64,000 nucleotides of DNA from positions 63,200,879 to 63,264,878 of the forward strand of contig NC_088201.1 of the NCBI RefSeq assembly GCF_037126465.1. The letters are read 5' to 3'. Under the pieces are notes generated by a model, which saw only the letters and a list, made by a program, of their open reading frames with translations, had not been told where the DNA came from and did no database searches. Shown here one piece after another: positions 33,101 through 36,638 of this stretch. Every line of letters starts with the position of its first letter. Within the stretch, counting starts at the first letter, position 1. The translations under genes were made by a program, and so were the position numbers. The stretch comes from Ornithodoros turicata. Its lineage: Eukaryota; Arthropoda; Arachnida; Ixodida; Argasidae.

Positions 33101-35819
33101 CTAGTACAGCAGCTGTGGTTCCCACGGTTACCACTGTTGCTGCCAGTACAGCAGGTGGTGCTGCTGCTGGTGCTGCTGCTGCTGCTGGGACAACTGGCAT
33201 TGGGGTTGCCAGCACTGTCGTGGGCAGTGGTCGAGTACATGAGTTTTACACAACGGCTTGCGGCCTGTACACCTGCTGGGTTTTGCTGCGCTTCCTCACT
33301 TTGCTCTGCAGCTGGCTGCCCAAGGGATGGAACGCCATCATGGCCAAGCTACGTTCTTGGCTACTCATTGTAGGTTCATTGCTCCACATTGCAGTTGATC
33401 ATATCAACACTTTTCTTTGGGTCGCTAATTTTGTGTATGGTACAGTAGATACCCTCCTTAAAAACTTGGAGTATTGCTTGTTCCTTTCGTAGTCCCTGAA
33501 GTCTCTCATGGCAATGACATTGCTTCTTGGACTGATTCCACTGTTGATGGGTCTTCTGTTTGACCTTATCATCATCATCCCTCTTCGGGTTCCGCTCAAC
33601 AGTACTCCGCTCTTCTACCTCTGGCATGTAAGTGGCCTGAACCTGGTACAACCGTGATTTGTTATAATAATATGATGGCACCACTTTCTAGGACTGGGCC
33701 TTAGGGGTGCTACATACCAAGATTATCTGTGCCATTACACTGATGGGTCCCAACTGGTGGCTCAAAAGGGTAATTGAAGAGGTAAGCACCACTTTTGTTG
33801 TTCCCTTGAACATTTCTTGTGCTTTATGCTTAGGTTATTCACTTCCTCCGCATTAGCTGAACTCTTCTTACATGATGATATGATACGATCACATATTGGT
33901 TACAGCAATTTATGGTACCCAAGGTTGAGAGCAGGACAAGTGTTTGACAAAATGCATCTGTGAACAAATCAATTAATCTTGTGACATGTGGAGTGGAACG
34001 CCTTGTATGGCTTCTGCGCTCTTATCTGCTACCTACTGGGCTTGGCACTGTGTTGATTGTTGGTTTTGACTTTTTGCTCTCATTTTCACTCACTTCCAAA
34101 TTTACCATCTTGTAGATGCTATTGAGCTTTCTGTGGAAATTTTGTAATACACTACGACAGTACGTCTCTGCGCATGAGAGAAAAAAGGTTGGAGAAAGCA
34201 CGTGACAAAGCGTCTGTACACTGAGAAAGCAGCATTAAGGGGGCATTCGCAAACGTGTTAGCAGTCACAAGGGACTTTTCAAGATCTCTTATCTTTATTT
34301 TGAATGCTCGATGGCTATCACATACCAGGAGGCAAGAGATATACACATTGCATGTGTTTTAGGTATACCATGACGGACTGCGGAACATCAACCTGTACCT
34401 TATTGTGACTGAGTTGGTCCTGCCTGTGGTGGAGGCATTAGGCCTGTCCTTGACTATCCCATACATTGTCTCCTGCAGTCTTGTGCCTGTTTTTGGTAAG
34501 CCATATCAGCCATTCTCTCGTAAAAGTAATTAGAATTATGTATGGTTAATGTTGGTACGCGTTACAAATTATGCAGTGTAACAAATTTTTTCCCTATGTT
34601 TTTGGCTTTATTAGTTATGGTGTAGGACTGCGCAAATATAGTAATAATGTTGAGTACGAATGGAATATGAGTATTACAAATACTTGACTTTGAGTACTAT
34701 CGAGTCGAATAATGACTTGAAGCAGCCCTGTTTACTGCAATGTCCACATACAGCAAATACAACCACATTTTGATAATCACAGAAATGTGTAGGGAAGTAT
34801 CAACTATGAAAGGATGAGGAAAGGGTTGCCACTCCCACAAGACAATTTGCACTGCTACAGTTGCTCAGGTGCACTGCTACAGTTTCAGGTGTACACCACT
34901 AGTGGGGTACACCTAGCAACACGAAAAAAGGATGACACACGCGAAGTCTAAGCTTACAGCTCACTTGCTTCTCAGCCATCCTTTCGCGCTTCTGGTGTCC
35001 CTCACGGGTGTTCAAGTGCCCACGAACAGTGCAGGGTGCGTCATGCATCTGCAAGGTGACAATTACTTGAAAGCGCGAACACGCAGTCTGCTGCTAGTTA
35101 AACAAAGAAGAAGAGGCTACATGCACGGGGCAGCCGCAGAAGTGGGGCTGAAAGGCGGCATGTTTATCCATGATACATGCCCAGCGTCGCCACGCAAACT
35201 TGAGCACAACAGACCTATACAAATACTGAAAATATATGATTCGTATTCGAAATGTCGAATATTTGCACAGCCCTATGCAAGAATATACGAAGATACTGTA
35301 ACGTTCCCTAATCAGTGCTGCATTTATCCAAAAAGTACTCTGTAGTAAACTATCTCACTAGCCTACCTTACATTCTGTTGATTCTTTCAGGAGCCACAGA
35401 AGAAATGCAGAACCTTGTTCTACGAAGGATCTACCCTTCCCTGCTTGCCATCTGCGTCCTAACGGCATTTGTAGTGTTCCAAGTGCGACAGTTCTGCCGT
35501 CTTTATGAGCACATCAAGAATGACAAGTGAGAGATGTGTTGGTTGTACTCATGACAGTTGGGTCCTAGGCATAGTGACAGAAATGCCTTATAGTTTATGT
35601 CATAGAGATGAAATCTGGTTTGATTTAATTTTTGCAATTTCATGATGGGCTCAAATGGAGTGATCCCCTCCCCCCAGTTATCTAACACTGTTCATTGCAA
35701 TTTGTGTCTCATATTTAACCTCTGCTTACAGATACCTTGTTGGCCGCCGCCTAGTCAACTACGAACATCGGCGAGCTCCTGCTTTTGTGGCACCTCCACC
35801 GACAGCAGCTTCCTCCTAG
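4..35819 (+). CDS. MARCHF6: MARCHF6/TEB4 (Doa10-type) ER E3 ubiquitin ligase, 3' 20 exons
   Basis: Known role of the family: an ER and nuclear-envelope E3 ligase with an N-terminal RING-CH finger and about 14 membrane spans, which ubiquitinates ERAD substrates such as sterol-synthesis enzymes. Twenty exons (listed separately) join in frame to 928 residues ending at the stop 35817-35819. The product is colinear with vertebrate MARCHF6 from just before the first membrane helix (GTAIRYWLHY) to the C-terminus. Landmarks by window residue are RAAEELTWER (177-186), LREVLRPG and NDPDFNPIQE in the conserved TEB4/Doa10 core (310-377), LLQVVLPALLEQGHT (439-453), LMGPNWWLK (796-804) and the C-terminal element with GRRLVNY (903-909). 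The total should slightly exceed the human protein of about 910 residues, because two linkers and one loop are longer. The RING-CH exon is upstream of the window. Introns are 70 bp to 8 kb and carry most of the transposons here. Confidence 0.96.
473..1124. mobile_element. TA-flanked MITE, CTGTAGAAGTG termini
   Basis: Left end CTGTAGAAGTGGTTTTTTT and right end AAAAAAACACTTCTACAG are inverted repeats, each flanked by TA (471-472 and 1125-1126). The subterminal DNA is rich in TTCGCG/CGCGAA on both sides, including AATCGCGAATTTAAG near 533 and its counterpart near 1034. There is no coding capacity. It is in MARCHF6 intron 1, and the family shares ends with the element at 48249-49369. Confidence 0.8.
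1330..1620. repeat. Interspersed repeat fragment (GAGTAACCACATGACGAGG type)
   Basis: Contains ACATGACGAGGTGTCTGTCC near 1377-1396 and ACCTACTTGCATAGCGTATT near 1577-1596. Related phrases recur near 34156-34250, 56262-56530, 57040-57065 and, reversed, near 26250-26330. The recurrence shows a dispersed family; its class and exact ends are not resolved. Confidence 0.5.
2206..2278 (+). CDS. MARCHF6: MARCHF6 exon 2 of window
   Basis: Acceptor CTGCAG at 2200-2205 and donor GTAAGT at 2279. Completes Cys45 and encodes RIYRCLFTGSVSSLLTLPLD to residue 68, nearly identical to the vertebrate protein. It is 73 bases long and leaves phase 2. Confidence 0.95.
2701..2833. mobile_element. Short TA-flanked MITE (133 bp)
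   Basis: The left 23 bases, starting CAGTAGAACCTCTATG, pair with the right 23, ending GGGGTTCTGCTG. TA lies outside both ends (2699-2700 and 2834-2835). The ends belong to the same general CAGT..AAACCTC family as 5844-6729 and 29282-30036. It is in MARCHF6 intron 2. Confidence 0.75.
3292..3436 (+). CDS. MARCHF6: MARCHF6 exon 3 of window
   Basis: Acceptor CACCCAG at 3285-3291. Encodes residues 69-117, including the second membrane span (CCIVTCTLCAFISLVWLRE). The donor is chosen as CAG|GTTGGT at 3437. An equally in-frame GTGCAG donor at 3431 would remove only Val-Gln, so the 3' border is uncertain by 6 bases. Confidence 0.88.
3975..4909 (-). mobile_element. 5'-truncated Penelope-like element with inverted arms
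   Basis: Arms of about 280 bp at 4010-4290 and 4630-4910 are inverted copies of each other. They share, for example, CAGCAAGGGACG on one side and its complement on the other. Between them the minus strand encodes the end of a Penelope-like ORF with a GIY-YIG nuclease domain (4546-4202). A 35-bp extension lies outside the left arm (3975-4009). A 13-bp direct repeat, TGAATATTCTTTA, flanks the whole at 3962-3974 and 4910-4922 and fits a target-site duplication. Inverted terminal arms with a short extension are known architecture for Penelope-like elements. Confidence 0.82.
4202..4546 (-). pseudogene. Penelope-like GIY-YIG endonuclease domain remnant
   Basis: 114 residues read on the minus strand. 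GVVYSIPLGCGNFHIGQSGR is the GIY-YIG core (GIY seen as VVY, YIG as HIG), followed by CLN, LLLEH and GHLPVHCKDW. The family's conserved Arg before LxEH is replaced (VLLLEH). The ORF ends ERDFLAC and the stop at 4202, inside the left terminal arm. The RT part is missing, so this copy cannot be autonomous. Confidence 0.75.
5040..5190. repeat. Poly-T run followed by GC-rich segment
   Basis: A T run begins about 5036 and is followed by a GC-rich stretch (GGGCGGGTGGGCC). It may be the antisense tail of a retroposon. Only composition supports this. Confidence 0.3.
5613..5757 (+). CDS. MARCHF6: MARCHF6 exon 4 of window (acidic linker)
   Basis: Acceptor TTTTTACAG ending at 5612 and donor GTAGGG at 5758. 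Encodes residues 118-165, a low-complexity Ala/Asp/Gly/Pro linker ending DANNGAQ, which matches the end of the vertebrate acidic linker. The phases fit both neighbours (0 in, 1 out). The cytosolic loop is expected to be disordered. Confidence 0.87.
5844..6729. mobile_element. TA-flanked MITE (886 bp), CAGTAAAACCTCGTTAATTCG termini
   Basis: Left CAGTAAAACCTCGTTAATTC and right GAATTAATGAGGTTTTACTG are inverted repeats with one mismatch visible (CGTT versus CATT). TA flanks at 5842-5843 and 6730-6731. The interior has no transposase; an open frame of 187 codons (6070-6633) has no recognisable motif and is probably chance. It lies 86 bp after MARCHF6 exon 4. Confidence 0.85.
6732..8553. other. 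Intron 4 segment, mostly unassigned
   Basis: No exon and no autonomous element recognised. About 7638-7965 may be a decayed element, since TAGAACCTGAAGTTTT and AAAACTTTGGGCTCTA are roughly inverted. Repeated GGGGA-rich phrases lie between them. Confidence 0.35.
8556..10206. mobile_element. TA-flanked MITE interrupted by a second MITE
   Basis: Left CGGTCAAACTTGTTATAGCG and right TAACGAGGTTTGAGTG are imperfect inverted ends, each next to TA (8554-8555 and 10207-10208). The interior includes ORF-like stretches without motifs. A separate complete MITE (9620-10169) sits near its right end, so the outer element is older. It is in MARCHF6 intron 4. Confidence 0.65.
9620..10169. mobile_element. TA-flanked MITE (550 bp), CCGTAATTTCACGC termini
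   Basis: CCGTAATTTCACGCATAT on the left and ATATGCGTGAAATTACGG on the right are inverted; TA lies at 9618-9619 and 10170-10171. Subterminal copies of AGATAAGCCGC occur at both ends. The element at 62651-63440 is the same family in the opposite orientation, and the interiors also match in phrases such as GATAAGCCGCACC and AATGTGGAC. Confidence 0.85.
10579..11881 (+). mobile_element. Mariner (Tc1/mariner superfamily) element, full length, inactive
   Basis: 1303 bp between TA dinucleotides (10577-10578 and 11882-11883). The ends CGAGGGTGGTTCTATAAGTT and AACTTATGGAACCACCCTCG are inverted repeats of about 30 bp. The size, TA target and DD34D transposase are classical for mariner. It sits inside one arm of the fold-back element at 10383-12264. 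Confidence 0.95.
10757..11817 (+). pseudogene. Mariner transposase pseudogene (DD34D)
   Basis: Starts MEKIEYRAVIKFLTKEG with an N-terminal helix-turn-helix region. The catalytic Asp residues are visible in VTGDETM, LLQDNAPVH and APSDYF, with 34 residues between the second and third. The gene is broken. An extra base near 10927 moves the middle part to another frame, where ERLWLSKTTVFRI and MKKVSARWVPRLL are found. A second indel near 11165-11195 restores the frame before LELCQENEEE. A TAG follows at 11732-11734 (after ADKT), and a further shift is needed to reach the expected ending CIEVKGDYVEK and TGA at 11815-11817. The plus frame happens to stay open from 10559 to 11734. Confidence 0.93.
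12451..12512 (+). CDS. MARCHF6: MARCHF6 exon 5 of window
   Basis: Acceptor TATTTCAG at 12443-12450 and donor GTATGT at 12513. Encodes residues 166-186, DDVNWNPIEWDRAAEELTWE plus Arg, an almost invariant block of the family. It follows a 6.7-kb intron filled with transposons. Confidence 0.95.
12588..12620 (+). CDS. MARCHF6: MARCHF6 exon 6 of window, 33-bp micro-exon
   Basis: Encodes just 11 residues, LLGLDGSLVFL (187-197), which align without a gap between exons 5 and 7. Acceptor TTCCACAG ends at 12587 and the donor is GTAAGT at 12621. The exon is symmetric (phase 0/0), so skipping it would keep the frame. Confidence 0.93.
12621..13610. other. MARCHF6 intron 6, no element recognised
   Basis: Contains a poly-G run (13104-13117) and otherwise no exon, ORF or inverted termini that I can support. 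Confidence 0.5.
13611..13662 (+). CDS. MARCHF6: MARCHF6 exon 7 of window
   Basis: Acceptor TTCTTGCAG ending at 13610 and donor GTATGT at 13663. Encodes EHVFWVVSLNTLFILVF (198-214), the start of a membrane span, then one base of Ala215. Confidence 0.95.
14088..14146 (+). CDS. MARCHF6: MARCHF6 exon 8 of window
   Basis: Acceptor TTCAACAG ending at 14087 and donor GTGAGT at 14147. Encodes residues 215-234, AFCPYHIGQFAILGFRLKEY, matching the family's FCPYHIG motif. Confidence 0.94.
14273..14497 (+). CDS. MARCHF6: MARCHF6 exon 9 of window
   Basis: Acceptor TTCCAG ending at 14272 and donor GTGAGT at 14498. Encodes 75 residues (235-309) with two hydrophobic spans: ALVGYVVAGCTLVLLH, and LCYVVVKVALLSVVEIGLF followed by CGWWLDVCSL. 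Confidence 0.96.
14836..14889. repeat. Near-perfect 54-bp hairpin
   Basis: GAGTGATAAAAAGATAAAAC pairs with GTTTTATCTTTTTATCACTC around a short loop. It is in MARCHF6 intron 9. It could be a tiny fold-back element, or the head-to-head ends of a transposon. Confidence 0.7.
15453..16325. mobile_element. MITE (left end truncated), same family as 29282-30036
   Basis: The right end TGTAATGAGGTTTGACTG next to TA (16326-16327) is the complement of the left end at 29282. The left end begins ACGAGATATAACGAAACCCA, matching the inner part of the other terminus but lacking its outermost bases. Interior phrases such as GACCCTAA and TTCGCTGTATCGAGGC match the reversed copy at 29282-30036. Confidence 0.75.
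17137..17158. repeat. (ATA)n microsatellite
   Basis: About seven copies of AAT/ATA in MARCHF6 intron 9. Confidence 0.85.
17529..17669. mobile_element. Fold-back element, 141 bp
   Basis: TATAACAAAAAACAAGAAG at the left pairs with CTTGTTTTTGTTATA at the right. Inside, GTAGGTTACAAGCTTTCGCC pairs with GGCGAAAGCTTGTAACCTAC. The loop is about 20 bp. There is no coding sequence. It is in MARCHF6 intron 9. Confidence 0.8.
17891..18094 (+). CDS. MARCHF6: MARCHF6 exon 10 of window (TEB4-Doa10 core)
   Basis: Acceptor CTACCGCAG ending at 17890 and donor GTTAGT at 18095. Encodes residues 310-377, with HWLVGMVYVFYFASFVLLLR, then EVLRPGLLWFLKNLNDPDFN. This is the most conserved part of Doa10/MARCHF6 proteins. 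In yeast this domain affects the cognate E2 enzyme (literature knowledge). Confidence 0.96.
18533..18684 (+). CDS. MARCHF6: MARCHF6 exon 11 of window
   Basis: Acceptor ACATTTCAG ending at 18532 and donor GTAATG at 18685. Encodes residues 378-427 (MIHLPILQHVRRFLVSLVIF onward), with one membrane span and the conserved ending FLPYHVTIS. Leaves phase 2. Confidence 0.95.
18685..20261. other. MARCHF6 intron 11, no element defined
   Basis: Has a T-rich tract near 19020-19060. A GC-richer block (19320-19900) begins TTAAAGGAGCAGTCT, a phrase resembling transposon ends at 28128 and 59664. No matching second terminus was found. Confidence 0.4.
20262..20451 (+). CDS. MARCHF6: MARCHF6 exon 12 of window
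   Basis: Acceptor CATTCCAG ending at 20261 and donor GTAAGT at 20452. Encodes residues 428-491 with ELSLELILLQVVLPALLEQG and the LDLRSYLLGD motif. It is followed by the largest intron in the window (8 kb). Confidence 0.95.
21419..21516. repeat. Palindrome with CCAATATTGG core repeats
   Basis: CCCAAGCAGCACAACACCTT pairs with AAGATGTTGTGCTGCTTGGG. The centre is built of repeated CCAATATTGG-like units, themselves palindromic. 98 bp in all, with no coding sequence. Confidence 0.85.
22089..23300. mobile_element. hAT-like non-autonomous transposon with 8-bp TSD
   Basis: The ends CAGGGTGTCGAACCG and CGGTTCGACACCCTG are exact inverted repeats. The 8-bp direct repeat GTTCTTAT lies immediately outside both (22081-22088 and 23301-23308). 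An 8-bp target duplication with CAGGG ends is typical of hAT transposons. About 150 bp at each end is dominated by GGTTCG/CGAACC repeats. No transposase motif is visible inside, so it needs a helper. Confidence 0.88.
24023..25819 (-). pseudogene. Penelope-like retroelement remnant (RT plus GIY-YIG)
   Basis: Minus-strand pieces follow family order through several frame breaks. First is an N-terminal region (25819-25496). Next come RT blocks with PLRSIISERGTWQ and LDVVYLYYCLPVE (25422-25132), then VQTDGVCIGSRIATILSDL (25125-24898). The catalytic box RYVDDYLI follows (YVDDY at 24908-24894). The GIY-YIG nuclease region comes last (24727-24023), with GVVYDIPPSCGKTYIGQTG and ALHVTGCECQC. The nuclease's conserved Arg after YIG appears lost (IGQTGLCMNMCVTEH). 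Stops and frameshifts between the pieces make it non-functional. Outer limits unresolved; 25820-26340 may be its 5' part. Confidence 0.85.
26622..26672 (+). mobile_element. SINE 3' tail fragment with poly-A
   Basis: CTCATAGCCACAGTTGCTTC, then GCGGCGCTAACACGCAATC and an A run, the same tail as the SINEs at 55505-55783 and 52462-52576. Heavily 5' truncated. Confidence 0.7.
26925..27900 (-). pseudogene. Truncated non-LTR retrotransposon, RNase H and C-terminal domain
   Basis: On the minus strand an RNase H domain starts with YTDGASRNG (27848-27837 for YTDG), continues with FIDSKSALQ and ends VLQWVPAHCAVVGNE (near 27562-27520). After a frameshift comes a C-terminal region (27470-27042) with HRMRLDVALSSVALRQVDSP and a C-x2-C-x7-H-x4-C knuckle (CCHCSALVDLEHILLHC). 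The 3' end near 26925-26945 is CAA-rich on the plus strand (TTG repeat on the minus), a usual tail for such elements. RT and endonuclease are missing: a 5'-truncated copy. Clade not assigned. Confidence 0.82.
28434..28580 (+). CDS. MARCHF6: MARCHF6 exon 13 of window (Asn/Gly/Pro linker)
   Basis: Acceptor TTTGCGTAG ending at 28433 and donor GTGAGT at 28581. Encodes 49 linker residues (492-540), starting AGGRENNNNGNVGAQN, at the place where the vertebrate protein has an Asn-rich linker. Assigned from symmetric phase (0/0), splice sites and composition; the sequence itself is poorly conserved. Confidence 0.85.
29282..30036. mobile_element. TA-flanked MITE (755 bp)
   Basis: Left CAGTCAAAACTCGTTACAAC and right GTTATATCGAGGTTGAACTG are imperfect inverted ends, flanked by TA at 29280-29281 and 30037-30038. 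It shares its interior with the reversed copy at 15453-16325. It is in MARCHF6 intron 13. Confidence 0.8.
30242..30518 (+). CDS. MARCHF6: MARCHF6 exon 14 of window
   Basis: Acceptor TTCTCTAG ending at 30241 and donor GTAAGT at 30519. Encodes residues 541-632: an acidic stretch (ANNEEEEGDAG), then LAAAHQALLQ, VGFQAYKKPSLFPLRI and a membrane span (ALLLVLICISLTTASLVLL). The acidic head is longer than in vertebrates. Confidence 0.94.
30741..30758. repeat. (GT)n microsatellite
   Basis: About nine GT units in MARCHF6 intron 14. Confidence 0.85.
30870..32669. mobile_element. TIR element with GAATATT-rich ends
   Basis: TAGAGGTGTGCAAATATTGA at the left and GAATATTCACACGCCTCTA at the right are inverted. 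About 100 bp inside each end is rich in CGAATA/GAATAT motifs. No clear target duplication, and the middle holds other repeats, including the fold-back at 32059-32420. A CAGGGTGTTTCAGTTAAATC phrase at 31872 looks like another transposon end without a visible partner. Confidence 0.6.
32059..32420. mobile_element. Fold-back element, arms of about 165 bp
   Basis: ACCGTCGGTATTAAAATGGG at the left pairs with CCCATTTTAATGCCGACGG at the right. TTAATTGGTTTCGGTTTACA pairs with TGTAAACCGAAACCAATTAA. The loop is about 30 bp. Non-coding, in MARCHF6 intron 14. Confidence 0.85.
33062..33369 (+). CDS. MARCHF6: MARCHF6 exon 15 of window, with Ala/Thr/Gly-rich insertion
   Basis: Acceptor TGGTGCAG ending at 33061 and donor GTAGGT at 33370. 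Encodes residues 633-735. FVGRLLMSISLG is family-like, and the family alignment resumes at VHEFYTTACGLYTCW (691-705). Between them, about residues 646-690 form a low-complexity Ala/Thr/Val/Gly segment, partly encoded by a GCT-type triplet run near 33158-33188. Vertebrate proteins have only a few residues here. The frame stays open with no alternative splice needed. Confidence 0.92.
33493..33627 (+). CDS. MARCHF6: MARCHF6 exon 16 of window
   Basis: Acceptor TTTCGTAG ending at 33492 and donor GTAAGT at 33628. Encodes residues 736-780, SLKSLMAMTLLLGLIPLLMG then IIPLRVPLNSTPLFYLWH. The preceding intron is only 123 bp. Confidence 0.95.
33692..33781 (+). CDS. MARCHF6: MARCHF6 exon 17 of window
   Basis: Acceptor CTTTCTAG ending at 33691 and donor GTAAGC at 33782. 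Encodes residues 781-810, DWALGVLHTKIICAITLMGP then NWWLKRVIEE, one of the strongest family blocks. The preceding intron is 64 bp. Confidence 0.96.
34150..34255. repeat. Interspersed repeat fragment (CTCTGCGCATGAGAG type)
   Basis: CTCTGCGCATGAGAG near 34166 and CACGTGACAAAGCGTCTGT near 34199 recur near 56270 and 56489. It is in MARCHF6 intron 17. Confidence 0.5.
34363..34495 (+). CDS. MARCHF6: MARCHF6 exon 18 of window
   Basis: Acceptor TGTTTTAG ending at 34362 and donor GTAAGC at 34496. Encodes residues 811-854, VYHDGLRNINLYLIVTELVL and a following membrane span ending LVPVF; phase 1 out. Confidence 0.94.
34623..35275. mobile_element. TIR element, TAGGACTGCGCAAATAT termini
   Basis: TAGGACTGCGCAAATAT at the left and ATATTTGCACAGCCCTA at the right are imperfect inverted repeats; inside them are GAGTACGAAT and ATTCGTATTCG motifs. 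It resembles the ends of 30870-32669. No coding content and no clear target duplication. In MARCHF6 intron 18. Confidence 0.65.
35391..35526 (+). CDS. MARCHF6: MARCHF6 exon 19 of window
   Basis: Acceptor ATTCTTTCAG ending at 35390 and donor GTGAGA at 35527. Encodes residues 855-899: ATEEMQNLVLRRIYPSLLAI, a last membrane span, then RQFCRLYEHIKND. Confidence 0.96.
35732..35819 (+). CDS. MARCHF6: MARCHF6 last exon with C-terminal element and stop
   Basis: Acceptor TGCTTACAG ending at 35731. Encodes YLVGRRLVNYEHRRAPAFVA and a Pro/Ala/Ser tail, then TAG at 35817-35819. The GRRLVNY segment is the conserved C-terminal element shown in yeast Doa10 and human MARCH6 to be needed for selective substrate degradation; its Asn is present here as residue 908. 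Confidence 0.96.
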
Positions 35820-36632
35820 GCCCAGCTTTCCCTTTTCGTCGATGTGTAAATACCCCTGTACAGACATTTGTTTCATATTGGTGGACGAAAACTCCCACGA
35901 TGACAGCTCTTAGAGCTGGTGCTGTAAAGCAGTGGCATAGAGCTTCGCAAGGATGACTGCAATGTTTTCACTAAGCTCTGACCCAAGGAAGAAGATGGAT
36001 GGTGCATGATGCAGACACGAATGTATGTCTACGGTGCGTAAATAGGCCGCATTCTTTCTTTCTTTTTACTCCTCCTTTTCTGTGAACTGTCAAGTACGTT
36101 TATGTTGTGCTTTCAGTAATTGTGCTGGTACTTGAATGCTGTAAGCAAAATTTCTGCCTCTCTAATGGTCAGTGTGTGCATGTGAGTTGTGTGAGCACTT
36201 CGTCCTTGGTTGATTTAGTGGGAACATTGTGTTGGTTACTTGGAGTTTATAGAGTAGGTATTCTTTTTATCTTTTTTGAATTGGTGGTAGTCTAGCCTTG
36301 AACTTGAGTATTCCTGTTTTAAGTGTTTTACCTAATACATGTGTGACATGCACATAGTGTGCAATTACGTTGTTCAAAATTTACAGTTCTGTTGCGTTAT
36401 GTGCGGGTCAGCGGTGTTATGCAACTGGAACCCAGCAGGCACACGTACATGAACAACTGGATGAAAAATTTGTTGTGTGCAGTGCCTGGCTAACAAGTGC
36501 AGCATACTTTAAAGCATGACGGTTCTCAGTTAACTTTGGAAAATCCGCACTGGATCATCAAAACTATACTACTGTTTTTTTTTTTTTTTCCCCCTTTGTG
36601 CCCATCACGATAAAGCTTCACATCCAAGGTGA

Positions 36633-36638
36633 AATAAA
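36633..36638 (+). promoter_or_regulatory. Candidate poly(A) signal AATAAA (proximal)
   Basis: First canonical hexamer after the MARCHF6 stop, about 815 bases downstream. The sites at 37837 and 39807 are alternatives. Confidence 0.4.
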
